The notes beneath the pieces are model-generated. The model searched no databases, was not told where the DNA came from, and saw only the letters and a program-made list of their open reading frames with translations. Position numbers and translations under genes: made by a program. From NCBI GenBank assembly GCA_964020085.1, contig OZ026600.1, forward strand, positions 7,295,448 through 7,359,447: a stretch of DNA of 64,000 nt, in the 5' to 3' direction. This stretch comes from Micromussa lordhowensis. Taxonomy: Eukaryota > Cnidaria > Anthozoa > Scleractinia > Lobophylliidae. This document shows positions 30,040-41,029 of the stretch, piece after piece. Within the stretch, counting starts at the first letter, position 1. Every line of letters begins with the position of its first letter.

Positions 30040-33000
30040 TAAGTGTATTATGTAGGCTGCAGTGAAACACTAATGCATCATGCAATAGTTTTCTTGATGA
30101 TGCAATTACAGTCAACTCTCTCGTAGGCAGACACCTACATGTACACCTTTCTCGGGAATTGGAAAAAGTGTCCATTAGTAGAACTGTCCGCTTATGAGAA
30201 TTATTCCCATAAGCGGCCACCCAAGAAAAATATGGTGATGTCCACTTATGAGAGAGTTACATTAGCGGGTATTAATTACATGTTTTATTGGGTAATAGCA
30301 ACTTAAACTCTTTATTGATGTCAAATGTTAAAACACGGGAAAAACAAGAAATACAAAGTGTACAGTATACATTAAATAAAAATTGGAATGGGACTTGTGT
30401 ACTGGTGTCCGCTTGCGAGAGAGTGTAGACAAGAGAAAAAGCCAATTTTTCATTTTCAAAAGTTTCTGCGCTTGCTTATGAGAGAGTCTGATTATGGGAA
30501 TGTGTAAATACAGAGTTTGACTGGGAGGTAAAAAGGGAATTGAAAACAGTGTCCACAAGTAGAGCTTTGGGCTTACGAGAGTGACGTCAGCAGAGAGTTG
30601 ACTCTACATTATGTTATTTATCATTGAAAAGAAAATTGTGATATTGCTGTGCAACAAAAAAGTGGTGATTTGTCAGCAAGTGTAGAAATGTTCTGTCTCT
30701 AATAACTGTTAGTAACAAGTCTTTACCAAAGCCCAACATTTGATCTGTTGCATAGAGATGAACATGTACATGTATGGCAAAAACAAATGAAAGTAAACAT
30801 AAAGCATGTTTATAATAATTATTATTATAAAATAATATGCTTTACTTGTTTTGATTCATTCAAGATGGCTTTGATTTTAAGCTGTACAGTCGTGTCCGCA
30901 CTTGGTCAGCCAATTACATGTACATGTATTTTGTTTGTCCTTTTTTATTGCATTGCACACAACTATTTCCACAACTGTCATTACAATACCACTGTACTTA
31001 ACTACTTCGCTAAACATAATAAACAGGACCTATGGTATAACACAACTAATTCACACTCACTCACATATGTGCATGTACACACTCACAAACAAGTTTACAT
31101 AGCAAAGTGAAACCTATTTGAGCCTGACCTGTTCGTAGTTATTCAACTACCTCTAGTATTTACATTGTCCACTTCTTCCTAAACATATGTAAATTATTGT
31201 GTTTGTCCTTTGGAAGATGTCTCGTTATATATTGGAGTGTGTATCAATGGTGTGTGGTATACATGTACATGTATGTCTAGTGTATGTAATGTATCATGTG
31301 AAATGTATCACAAGGTTGCAGTCCCAATATCATGTCTTGTTTGGCAATTTTCTTTGAATCAGGAGAGCATGGGAAAGCCTTGGAAACATGCAGCCTAGAG
31401 AAGCCATGAAGAAGTTCTGTTCATTACTAGGCACATGTTCCCCTGAGCTAGGTCCTTGGATGGAAGCACAGCAGAAAGAGAAAGAAGAGAAAGAGAGATT
31501 AAGAAAGGAGGAAGAGGAAAGACTAAGAAGAGAAGCTGAGGAGGCTGCTGAACAAGAACGACAAAGACTGCTAGCAGAAGAATTGAGGAGAAAAGCTGAA
31601 GAAGAGGAAAGGTAATTTTATTTAACAGCAATTTAAATACGCATCAATTTGATACCATTGTCACTAACATGCGCTACTGAGGGAATTTTGTTTCTATTAA
31701 TTTAAAAGATTAACTTTTGATGTAGAACAGTGATTTTACCAGGAGGTTTGGAAAGCCATGGGGTACAATGTACATGGTATTGTCTGGCTTATGTTGGCAA
31801 TAAAATATTATTACAGCGTACCGTACTGCGCAACAGTAAGTTACATGTACCACCTCTCATCTCATTTCTAGACTGTGAGACAAGAGTCTCGCCTTGAGAG
31901 ACGAGAGTCTTGTCTCGTGAGAACCTGTGAAGCATATATTTTGGAAAAATATAACAAGCCATTAGCTTGCGAGGAATCAATAAATTTCTTTGCTACCCTG
32001 TTGTTAAATGTATGCTTCATGAAGTTCCTGGCTAGCCTGCATTCTTGGCACAAGCATTCCTGTGTGAATAAAAGAGCTTTGCTATTGTCCCAATTTTTGT
32101 TTGATGACAGGTGAGGGCCTCTTTGCTTGAATGGGAATGCTTGCTATGTAGAGGGGGTTGATACTAAAAAGTTATAAAAGTTCAGATTATGGAAACCTTC
32201 CAGACTCACAACAAATTTTAGTGGAGGGGGGTTTCTCACCATATTTTCCGTTGGATGTTGGCTTATTCACTCTAGTTACCATCATGGAAACTAGAGCAAA
32301 GCGATGGCGACGTTTTTTTTGATTGACAAAATTATGAGAAAAGATTTTGAGAAAAGACCAACCCTTAAGATACATGTATCTTTAGTGGTGTAGTAAAAGT
32401 GGAGATTTCTGAGAGGGTTTTTTGCTGAAACAACAGATGGAGATTTGTGTACCTTGTACATTTGTAAAATAATGTAAATGTAAATGTAAATGTACAATTG
32501 TATTTTGTTTTTGACTGCCCTTCCATCATTTTTCAGAAGAAAACAAGAAATAATAGCACAGCAACAACAAGAGGAGCAATTTTTACAGCAACAAGAACGT
32601 CTCCAACAACAGCAACACCAACATCAAACACCAGAGCCACAGGTACACCAACACAGCACACTAATCTGTTTTCATGGTCATAAATACAGTAATATGAAGA
32701 AGACTGAATTCACATGCCTCTTGTTGTTTTGATCCTCGATCACTTGCTTTTAGATACATTAGCAGTGTTCTTATGGTTAGTGCATGACACTGGATCAAAA
32801 TCCAGGTGCAAAGCAGGACAGGGCATTACTGTATGTTGTTTTTCTTTCTTTTGTTTCATAGTTCCGCTCTCTACCCCCATGGCAAAAATGATTTGGTGGG
32901 AGGAGGGGGACTTGTGATGGATTATTTGCAGCTTAAGCTTAGGCTCATGTAGTTGCAATGTTCTTAGACTATAGTGAAACCTGGTTAATACAGACACCAA

Positions 33001-35149
33001 ACAGACACCTGATATCCAGGACCGGGTTGTTCGAAAGCTGGTTAAGGCTAACCGAAGTATCCATTTTGCTTGAATAAAAATGTTTTTCATTGGTTATGTT
33101 TTGTGTAGTTTGAGATTTTTCAGACTCAAAACAGAAGGTCAAACAATATAAACAGAAAACCTCACCCAAAAGTTACAAAACTGAAATCAAAATTTTCACT
33201 AATCCTGGTTAGCTTAATCGGGTTTTGAACAACCCGGCCCAGGGTGTCCGTATTAAGCAGGCTATCAGAATAAACGTCATGCACACATGTTTCATTGAGA
33301 CAAAGATGACTGATGTCTTTACTGATTTGTAAATTCAAACTGAGGGGAATTCAGTTAACTGTCTTGCACTAAAGGTAAAGTTGTCTTGCCAGTTCCAAAC
33401 TCGACGGTGCAGTCATTTAGTAAATAGTCTGTTAAGTCTGTATAGAAAATGCAATTTTCTTATGGGAAATACTTGGAACATACGCATTCATGTAATCGTA
33501 GTATTGTAACATTTCCTTTTCTCATCTCTTGATTTAGTTTCTTTCCCCATCCAGCCCCCCTCCCTTTGGAGTAGAAATACTGCTAGTCACTTAATGCTAA
33601 GAAAGCAAGGATAAGCTCCATTGCATTGACCTCTTGGTCTGACGCAGATTGTGATTTTTACAACGCTCATGCGGCTTTTTTTTTGTCTCGTTAATCTAGC
33701 CCAAGACATTAGCCGTGAATGGCACACCTAGGATAGCACCCGCTTCGTTATGGACTCGTCCTAAAGTCCAGGAGTTTATTCAACATGTCAAGTCTGACCC
33801 GAGTTCTGTGTTAGTTGTTGGTCGCGGTGAGACAATGACAGTTCGTGTGCCTACACATGAAGGAGGTGAGTGATCATGCCGCTGTGTAATTATGAGATCC
33901 TAAATCTAAGGGAGGTCAGTCATGATATTTTGAGTTGTTTTGGCCACTTACAAAATTACCTTTAAATTAAAGGAAACCTGAAAAAAGTAGTTTACTAAAA
34001 TAGAAGGGAATTAAGCCATAAAGGAACAAGGATGGTTAAGGATGGAGAAGATTAACACGGATTACGAACGACGAACTTGAAAAATTTAGGCCAAACTTTT
34101 CAAGATGCGCAAACAGTTACCGTGGCGTAGTTCATGTATTACGCAGAAAGAAGAGATGGTACGTGTGCAGTTTTATAAGTTACGAATAAACACGAGAAAG
34201 AGTGTAATCAGATAAAGACAAGCTACAAGTACTTGGGAAAGACGTCTTCGAGTTTCACAGGAATTCAGCGTACATCGTAATGTGTGACCTCCTACCAAAT
34301 ACATGTATACTTACATGTGCAACCTTGCCTGCATTCAAACAATGATATGGAGTCCAGTTCAGGGTAGACAAAAATACGGTTGAACCTTTATCTCGGTTCC
34401 CTGGAATCGTTCTGTCTTGCTAGATAATTTGGTTTTATCAACTGAGTCGATAATGTGAATTTGCCACCGTAAAGAGATTCGAAAGCTGACGTTTCGAGCG
34501 TTGGCCCTTCATCGGAGTCTTAGGTAAGCTTTTTCAGTCATACTGTCTTATCTACCCATCGACTCTTGCTGCACATGAAATTTGTTGACGCAATTTTATC
34601 TCGCGCGAATTTTTTTTTGTTTCCCTTATAATTCTAATCATCCGTTCCTACACTTTTCCTTGAGATTGTATTCTCTTGGAACAAGGCAGTTCAAAATGGC
34701 TTGCTTGTCTACAACTGTTAGAACGTTGCTGTCTTGAAACTTGCACGTGAACGTAGGTGCATTGAATTCTACTTATCTTTTTCTCTTTGACCCTCCCTTC
34801 CTCACTAGGGACGTGTTTGTTCTGGGAGTTTGCCACTGAGTACTACGACCTTGGCTTTGGAGTCTCCTTTGAATGGTCGCAGCCGCAAACCAAGAATATC
34901 ACGGTCGCAGTGAACGAATCGGACGACGACGAGTTCGCAGAAGACGATAAAGCCACAGAAAACGAGTCCAGTCCCCCCAAGCCAAGGATAGACGAGGTTC
35001 TCCCTGTGGTTCGGAGGCCTTGTAACGAGGAAGTGATTGTTGGTAGTCACATGTATCCCGGCCGTGGTGTGTACCTACTCAAGTTTGACAACTCATATTC
35101 ACTCTTTAGATCAAAGACATTGTATTATCGTGTTTATTATACTCGATGA
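20649..35149 (+). CDS. ACBD3: ACBD3 orthologue (Golgi acyl-CoA-binding domain protein), six exons
   Basis: Exons, all with GT/AG borders and matching phases: 20649-20832, 23235-23370, 31363-31611, 32537-32642, 33700-33865, 34809-35149; together 393 codons plus stop. Exon 1 starts with ATGGCGGAC; an upstream ATG at 20604 in frame is less likely. Exons 1-3 encode the acyl-CoA-binding domain ([20 protein letters not shown], then [15 protein letters not shown]). Exon 3 also encodes a Glu/Arg/Lys-rich coiled coil (about 138-190), exon 4 a Gln-rich segment (about 190-225), and exons 5-6 the GOLD domain ([74 protein letters not shown] at the end). The vertebrate protein is about 528 residues and scaffolds PI4KB and giantin at the Golgi; this one is shorter mainly in the Gln-rich linker. 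Introns 1 and 2 are long and repeat-filled. Confidence 0.93.
21279..22800. repeat. Two direct copies of a repeat with short palindromic ends, in ACBD3 intron 1
   Basis: The word CTCACTATCTATTCTGTTAT with its inverted form ATAGATAGTGAGTA occurs at about 21279-21312, 21765-21797 and 22096-22121. Each long copy includes a similar body: GTTGTGAAC...GATGG...TTCTTTGCGTTTT (21325 and 22135), and TTTCCAC..CTTTTT.GAGTTCTC (21553 and 22342). These are diverged copies of one interspersed element. Confidence 0.6.
22505..22675. repeat. Near-perfect palindromic fold-back element in ACBD3 intron 1
   Basis: The left arm includes CTGTCCTGTTATTGA...TTTCGTCATCACATTGTCAA and AGTAGCTGTGGATCC; the right arm is its inverse, with GGATCCGCAGACTACT and TTGACAATGTGATGACGAAA...TCAATAACAGGACAG. 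The loop is about 20 bp. This is a hairpin-type MITE. Confidence 0.75.
23831..24716 (+). repeat. Tandem duplication in ACBD3 intron 2 (copies 23831-24152 and 24391-24716)
   Basis: Both copies run from CTTTGTT(G/C)TGGTGTATA through GTACCACAG.TAATATTGAACCACA and TTGATATGCTGTGTA to GGCAACTGGAGCAAATGAAA and GAACTCTGTCCATTAG, with moderate divergence. The offset is about 560 bp. An older segmental duplication or two copies of one repeat family would both fit. Confidence 0.7.
24814..27244. repeat. Inverted-repeat family, three related arms in ACBD3 intron 2
   Basis: The arm at about 24814-24960 (GAATTGAAGGCTTCGGTGGA... CAGAAACGCTCCAAA) recurs inverted at 27060-27244 (...TTTGGAGCGTTTCTGACAAA...CCACCGAA.CCTTCAA) and, more diverged, at about 25855-26041. 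Next to the left arm AAAGTGGTACTATGATGAAA (25053) resembles the AAGTGCCACTATGATGAA ends found at 51.6 kb. These look like remnants of a non-autonomous DNA transposon. Confidence 0.55.
27394..27509. repeat. Palindromic fold-back element
   Basis: The left arm AACAATTATT...TTGGATATGAGATGAT is matched by ATCATCTCATATCCAA...AATAATTGTT on the right. A loop of about 40 bp contains GCCAACGAGGCGCG...GAGTTGGC, itself an inverted pair. Non-coding hairpin MITE. Confidence 0.75.
27656..27807. repeat. 22-bp satellite-like array, left subterminal
   Basis: About five units of ACGCACATACGCGTAT plus a six-base spacer ending in TAT repeat with period 22. Each unit includes the palindrome TACGCGTA. It sits 32 bp inside the left end of the transposon. 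Confidence 0.8.
29779..29946. repeat. 22-bp satellite-like array, right subterminal
   Basis: The same ACGCACATACGCGTAT words recur about four times with degenerate flanking units at the right end of the transposon. They mirror the left array and could be transposase-binding sites. Confidence 0.75.
33020..33239. mobile_element. MITE with CAG target triplet, copy 1
   Basis: The ends GACCGGGTTGTTCGAA and GAACAACCCGGCC are flanked by CAG on both sides (33017-33019, 33240-33242). The body has AAAACAGAAGGTCAAACAAT and AACAGAAAACCTCACC, shared with the copies at 39346 and 47723. It lies in ACBD3 intron 4. Confidence 0.75.
34481..34525 (+). repeat. Fragment of an interspersed repeat
   Basis: GAAAGCTGACGTTTCGAGCG followed by TTGGCCCTTCATCGGAGTC is a word combination I know as widespread in marine invertebrate genomes. 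Only this fragment is visible; no function. Confidence 0.4.
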
Positions 35150-35582
35150 TGGAGGATTAATGATAGAATTAGAGCGAAAGACAATTCAGGTTTGGACCCT
35201 TTAACGTTGAGTGGGGAAGATTTTCAAGACGTAATCAAACTGCCTTTCCAATTTATCACGTTATGCTTAAAGTAAGGTACGGGTTAATTTTACCCGCTCT
35301 TTCATGCGAAACAGCAAACAATTATTAACCCTTACTTACCATGTGATTAGGCCTTGCCTGAAGAATGTGTAGTTATTTATACATGTAAGAATTTCATTCT
35401 CAGAGAAATTTGTTTAAGAAAACACTAGCTAGTTGTCCCGTCTAGTCCCCTAGATCAAAGGAAAATTGACCGACTTTGTTCGTCTTCCTGTCGAGGTAAA
35501 TACGGTCATTGAGAATATCCAATCAAATTGATATTTTTTTGTAATTGTCAGTCACTAAGTCATGGCAATTGGGGACTCAAGT
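35150..35582. other. Downstream of ACBD3, nothing recognised
   Basis: This should hold the ACBD3 3' untranslated region. No other gene or clear repeat is visible. Confidence 0.4.
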
Positions 35583-35678
35583 AACTTGTTAGACTGCGAT
35601 TCGATTGAATAGTAATAGTAATTGCACCGAGTGGAGTACAATTCAGGGAGCAATCGAGCGAGTAATTTCAAAATCGGA

Positions 35679-35765
<87 letters not shown>

Positions 35766-36063
35766 TATCTATAACAACTTTCGAAATTAAAAATGTCTTT
35801 TGAGAACTTCTTTTGAGCGAAAACGTCTGTAGCGCTTTTCATAAGTTTTGAAAACTGTAGAAAACTTTGCTAAGGAAACCATTAAAGCGCGTGTAATTGA
35901 CGTGCAAATCACGTGGGTATCCAATTACAGGTGTCCGATTACAAAAAGTTCAAATCGGACACCTGTAATTGGACACCCACGTGATCGCGCGCCGATTACG
36001 TGACAAATAGGTGCGCGGAGAACCAATCACGATCGAGAATTTTGTTATAGATACGATTAAGAA
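35583..36063. repeat. Composite fold-back element, copy A
   Basis: Nested inverted pairs are visible: GTGGAGTACAATTCAGGGAG/CTCCCTGAATTGTACGAC, AAATCGGACGAGCG/CGAGGCCGATTT, CACGTGGGTATCCAATTACAG/CTGTAATTGGACACCCACGTG, and AATCGTATCTATAACAA/TTGTTATAGATACGATT. A related copy in the opposite orientation occupies 38690-39065. Confidence 0.65.
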
Positions 36064-37226
36064 AATAATAAAGTATGTAGGGAGGTGATGTTATCAAGAT
36101 GACAAAAAAAAGAAGAAAGGTTTTAAAAAATTGGTCCTGGCGATTTTACTACTAGCCAAACTGTGGACTTTTTAAAACAACAGTAATATAATGTGAGGAA
36201 TAGTATTCTCTAGAGAGGAGGAAAAATTTTCAGTAACGTTTACTGAACTAATGAGGTCAACGTAAGGTGACTGCATGTATTTCCTTGTGATCGGCTTGTA
36301 AGTCTTGTGTTTTTTCACGCCTTTTTGTGCGATCTTTCTATTCGAATGCTGAAAACGCAGCTGGTGCTTTGTTGAAAGATAGGAATTTTTGATTAGCAGA
36401 AAACATAACCTTAGGAATTTGAGTTTAAGTTGTAGTGTGTGATTGTAGGTTTATGCTTTCACATTCTTCAGAGGGAGTCCTTCCATCTCCGAACAGTCTG
36501 TCGTTATCACATGCTTCACAGTTTCTGATAGCTTCGTGAGAGGGAGATTAACAATACACAACTAACACTGTTGGTAGGAAAATAAAATGAAATATTTGTT
36601 ATCATTGGTGACCTATCATTCCAAATTTTATTTGAACTGATCAACACTGCCCACTGCTTAAGAAAAACTCCCCCCTCCGTCATGAGTCATTCAAAACAAC
36701 CCTACAATTCCAAATAACAAAAAAAAAAGCCAAACTACTAGCTAACTTTTCCCTCGTCCAACCCCATTTAAGGTGTTTGTTGTTGGTGTTGATTTTTACC
36801 GGGATGGTTAGTAGCCCGAATCCAACCATGATCGATTACGTCGCCAGTAGCAGAAGCCTCGTGCTTCTAGCGCAAATGGACCCAAATTAACGTCTCAATC
36901 CGTTGGAAAACGAAAAGCGCCCTTCTACTCGGCGATGGTTCTTCTCGTTTCCAGAAGTTTGACGTCAAAAGATTTCACCAGAATTCGACACAAATATCTT
37001 TATGTTTCATTAATTAGCTTTGATTCATTGCAATCATTCATCAGTCTTCCGTACTTTGTGAAGTTTTCTGTCATCTGTCTACAGAGACTGTGTTCTAGTC
37101 AAACAACAGTGAAACAATTATTGTTTATGGCGACGTTTTCCTAAAATAGCCATTTTTGAAGATCCTTATTTCCCAACGCAGAACAGGAAACTGTCAACAA
37201 AACATCGATTAAATAAAACGCAACTC
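36064..37226. other. Intergenic stretch without recognised gene
   Basis: No exon, RNA gene or repeat structure that I can support. The 3' untranslated region of the GPCR gene should be at the right edge. Confidence 0.4.
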
Positions 37227-38129
37227 TTAGTTTTCAGTAGAAGGGGAAACTCGATTGTTTGACTGGACGCATCCAAGTGCTAAAATCGCTTGCCTGATGT
37301 CTCTCTTAAATAAAGCATAAGCTAGTGGGTTTAAGGCAGAATTTGTGACCGAAAAAAGATGTCGTACGTACCATAACTGCCGGGATACTGAAGACAAACT
37401 GAAAATATCACAAAAACAGGCGTATACATCCAATGAATAACACAGAATGAACAAACCCACTACAGATACTACAACTCTGATGTTGTAACTTGCACGTCCT
37501 TCGTCTCGCACATGGACTCGCAAGTTCAGTGATCTCAGTTCTGTCGACGAATCTTCAACTGCTCTAGAGGACCGTCGTCTTTTTCGAACAATGCACACCA
37601 TGTAAAATGTGAAGCAAGAAAGCAAAATACATGGAACAAACTCAAACATCACCAGAAAAACCGGGACAAGATATTTAGAGGCAGCTGCTTCGCTGCTCAA
37701 ATGCACGGGCGCAAAGGTACACACTCGACTTATTACCGGTACAATCCAAGCGGTAATGACCGAGAGGGCAATACGCGTTGGTGTCAGAAGCCATTTGTGT
37801 CTCAGCGGCGAGGTGAGGGCGATGTAACGATCCAGAGTCAAGATAAAAAGGTTGGTTACAGACGCGTAAAGAAATGTCCACTTGATTGTTTGTCTCACAA
37901 ACCAAACCTCTTTGCTACAAGGAAACCATTTCAGGCACGCGTAAAAAGGAGGGATGTAAGTGAACCCAACAAAAAGATCGGCGATTGCAAGCGACAAAAT
38001 AAACCAGTTGGGTTTCTTTTGGAGTTGGTGTTTTGTTGTTATCAAGAAGATTACCAGGGCATTTCCAGCAACTGCTAAGGCGGTAATGAACCACGCAAAG
38101 TACCAAAACCAAGACTCAGTTTTTCCCAT
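37227..38129 (-). CDS. Class A (rhodopsin-like) GPCR, single exon (300 aa)
   Basis: Seven hydrophobic segments are visible. Landmarks: GNALVIF (Asn23, position 1.50), LAIADLF (Asp51, 2.50), Cys71 before TM3, LDRYIAL (DRY at 100-102), a TM4 Trp128, and NSALNPLAY (NPxxY, 267-271) followed by FKRDIR for helix 8. TM6 reads ILCYSLDVYACF, so the usual CWxP toggle motif is replaced by CYSL. The N-terminus is very short (about 8 residues), as in amine, melanocortin and adenosine-like receptors; cnidarians have large lineage-specific sets of such receptors and I cannot name the ligand. It would couple to G proteins at the plasma membrane. Intronless, intact, with repeats on both sides. Confidence 0.88.
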   Translation of the reverse strand: MGKTESWFWYFAWFITALAVAGNALVIFLITTKHQLQKKPNWFILSLAIADLFVGFTYIPPFYACLKWFPCSKEVWFVRQTIKWTFLYASVTNLFILTLDRYIALTSPLRHKWLLTPTRIALSVITAWIVPVISRVCTFAPVHLSSEAAASKYLVPVFLVMFEFVPCILLSCFTFYMVCIVRKRRRSSRAVEDSSTELRSLNLRVHVRDEGRASYNIRVVVSVVGLFILCYSLDVYACFCDIFSLSSVSRQLWYVRHLFSVTNSALNPLAYALFKRDIRQAILALGCVQSNNRVSPSTEN

Positions 38130-38689
38130 GGCAGCGCAATTTTAAAGTATCAACCGAAAACCGAGTTAATTCACTTCGAATCACTGAATTACAAGTGCAC
38201 CTCAAACCGGCCACTGAGCAGATGTAATAATAGTTGTGCACTTTGTATTTTTTAGAACACTGTCCAGCGTCACCTAATTAAATTTCGTCGTTCTCTCCGT
38301 TTTATTGTGATACTGTTTTGCCAGTTTTAATTGGCTCAGACAGCTTCGAGGGTAGCTGTGAATATACATCCGTTTTGTAATGTCCTCGACTCACTGTAAA
38401 AACGTAGGGTTCTTGATATTTTCCTAATTAGATCAGAGCTTTTTCTCGAGAAGAGAGCTAGCAATAAACGTTTTGACGTGTCTGTCGTCTTCTCAAACTG
38501 AATTATCCCTAGATAAAAATTCACTGAATTTAAATTACAAATGCATTTAATTAAGGACTTTCCTAATTGTTACACAGTGCAAACAATCCTGTTTGTACAG
38601 GAAACGTTTGTGTTTAAACCTGTAGTGTTATTCTCTATCCATTGCCCCGTCTGTATTACATTGTAAATCCTGTGTATAAGAAAATTCCC

Positions 38690-39065
38690 CTTTCTGATTG
38701 GTTCTCCGTGTACCTAGTAGTCGCGTAATTGCCGTGCGAATGAGCTGTGAGAATGGGGTAGGTGTCCAGTTGTCGGTATCCAATTACAACTTTATGTAAT
38801 TGGGTACCTGTAATTGAACACTTCTGCCATTCGAGTGTCAGTTAATTACATGTGCTTTAAAATGGCTTTCTTGATATTTCTTTCTGTTTGTAAAACTTAT
38901 GGAAATTAAAAATGATATCTACTTTTTCGCTCAAAAGAAGCCGGCCGTGACTCAAAGACTTCTTCATCTCAAAATTTATGATAAATCATTTATAAAGTTC
39001 GACCCGATTACTCCTTGAAGTTCTACTCCACTCGGTCGTATGATTATTACGAGTCGATCGCATTA
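38690..39065. repeat. Composite fold-back element, copy B (inverted relative to 35583-36063)
   Basis: The words GGTTCTCCGTGTACC, GTCGCGTAATTGCCGTGCG, GGTATCCAATTACA/TGTAATTGGGTACC, TCGCTCAAAAGAAG and CGATTACTCCTTGAAGTTCTA appear in the reverse order and orientation of copy A. The two copies flank the GPCR gene. Confidence 0.6.
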
Positions 39066-39345
39066 ACGAAATGTGTTCATCTACACCATGTCAAACTGAA
39101 AATACAGCCAATCAGAGTACGCACTGAAAACCAGCTAAAAGTTGTTGTATATTCGATGGCACTACACCCAACCTTCCCATCGCACGTTGCATCGACCGTG
39201 TTGGCCACTGTTATTTCTATGGCAAGGTATATAATAGTTATGCAACACTCTCTTGGTATACTATGGAATATGTATATTCTTGGTATACACAGTCGCCCAA
39301 TTAGGGCTCGTGTGTGTTACGAAAAAATACAAGAGTCGACTCCTG

Positions 39346-39584
39346 GGCCGGGTTGTTCGAAGCCTGATTAAGCTAATCCAGGATTAGCGAGAATTTTGAT
39401 TTCACTTTTGTATTTTTTCGGTGAGGTTTTCTGTTTGTATTGTTTGTCCTTCAGTTTTGAGCTTGGGCAATGTCAAACTACACAAAAGATAAGAAGTGAA
39501 AGACATCTTTATACAAGAAAAATTGATACTTCGGTTAACTTTTAATCCCGGGTTAGCATTAACCGGCTTTCGAACCACCCGTCC
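39346..39584. mobile_element. MITE with CTG target triplet, copy 2
   Basis: Ends GGCCGGGTTGTTCGAA and TTCGAACCACCCGTCC, flanked by CTG on both sides (39343-39345, 39585-39587). The body matches copies at 33020 and 47723, in the opposite orientation to the first. Confidence 0.75.
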
Positions 39585-40202
39585 CTGGGGTATCGCATTG
39601 TACAACACTCGAAGGCATCACCTGCTGATAAACTAGTATATAACTGACCCAAATAATTCCATGACTAACAAAATCAAGACACTCTTAATATTAAAAATTT
39701 AACCCTCATCATTGCTCATAACTAAACGAAAAAAAAAAGCAGAAATTTACTGTCAAGTACTTGCTATAAATGACGTAGTTGGCAAGTGCGTGGCACATTC
39801 GAGTGGCGGCCGAGCGGGTGATTTGAACTTTAACGAGTAAGCAAGTACAAATAACCACTTTCGTATCGTGGAGATAGCAGCTTATATACTGTTTTGGTCG
39901 TGTGGGCTGACCTTGGCTGTGTGGGCTGACCTTGACCGCTGGCCAGCCTTGATCTCGCTCACGAGATCAACACAAGCTTAACATTATTTTTACAGTCAGT
40001 ATTGGAAACATGAACCCGAGTGGACTCGAGGGCATTTTGTGATTTATAACCAAGAACGATGCTTTGAAAGTTTATAAAATTGCAGGAGGCGTTGAGCGAG
40101 GTTTACCGTACCAAACACTCTTCTCTCCAAAATCATGTTAGTGCAGCTTTTGTAATGTTCTTTGTTTTCCGTGTTTTCTTAATGTTTTTCAACCACATTT
40201 TG

Positions 40203-40290
40203 GTCTGAGGATAGACTAGTGTCCCATCCATGGGGAGTAGCTAGAAATACTCCTGGTCGCTTCATGGTATGGAGATAATTAAGCGGCGGT
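40203..40290 (+). mobile_element. SINE tail fragment
   Basis: GGATAGACTAGTGTCCCATCC and GGGGAGTAGCTAGAAATACTC with GGTCGCTTCATGGTA match the tail of the SINE at 50166-50450. The tRNA-related head is missing. Confidence 0.5.
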
Positions 40291-41014
40291 CGGATTGGCC
40301 ATTTGGCTCGTACGCAGACTTAACTTTACTTTTTACCCATTAAAAAATAAGAAGCTGCCAATTTTGCCTGATAATTATTATAAGCATACCAACAGCAAAG
40401 TACAAACTGACGTAAATTATTTACAATGTTATAAGAATGACACGAAAAATTACATCTTTAGAAAAGTATAATATACACTTAATTCTAACAATCTTCCGAA
40501 AATTAAACCGGCAAATTTTGACGGAAGTTTATAGTGATCATCTATTTCTGACCATTTTAGTGCTAGGCACAAAATAAACGAACTTAAATACATTGGACGT
40601 AATTTACAATTTGAACACAAGCAACTAAGCTTTAAGTTAAAATAAATTGCATTAAAGGCAAACCGTATTCGCTCTTTTGTAAGTCTCCATTTACTTAGCT
40701 TGGTTTATCTCGCTTATTAAGCGCTCGTCTTTTGTTTTGGTTTCTGGCCAAGATTATCTGTTGCCATGGCGACGTCAGCGTTTCTTTGTGGCTACTAAGA
40801 AACTATATATAATCAAAGAAGTTGATTCGCAATTCATTTTCTTCAAAAAAAATCCACTAAATTTTGAATTAATCACCGAATATTTCACATTATTACAAAG
40901 TGCGATACAAAAACGACATCTTTAACAATTTAAAATAACGTGGTTAACACGAAATTAACTGACCTGTAATTAAACTAAATTATATTAAAATAAAAGTAAA
41001 TAACCAATTGGCTC
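40291..41014. other. Intergenic stretch without recognised gene
   Basis: AT-rich sequence; no exon or structured repeat that I can support. Confidence 0.4.
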
Positions 41015-41020
41015 TTTATT
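41015..41020 (-). promoter_or_regulatory. Polyadenylation signal of the small heat shock protein gene
   Basis: TTTATT on the plus strand is AATAAA on the coding strand, about 10 bases after the stop codon at 41030-41032. The closeness would give a very short 3' untranslated region; a more distal signal may also be used. Confidence 0.4.
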
Positions 41021-41029
41021 TTGTCAGTA

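Noticed and set aside
31855..31925. Hairpin of GAGACAAGAGTCTCG words as a regulatory RNA structure
   Set aside because: Short imperfect inverted repeat in an intron, no further support.
22035..32480. Repeated ACATGTACATGT words as a functional motif in ACBD3 introns
   Set aside because: They look like a dispersed microsatellite of the palindromic hexamer TACATG; no consistent position or partner.
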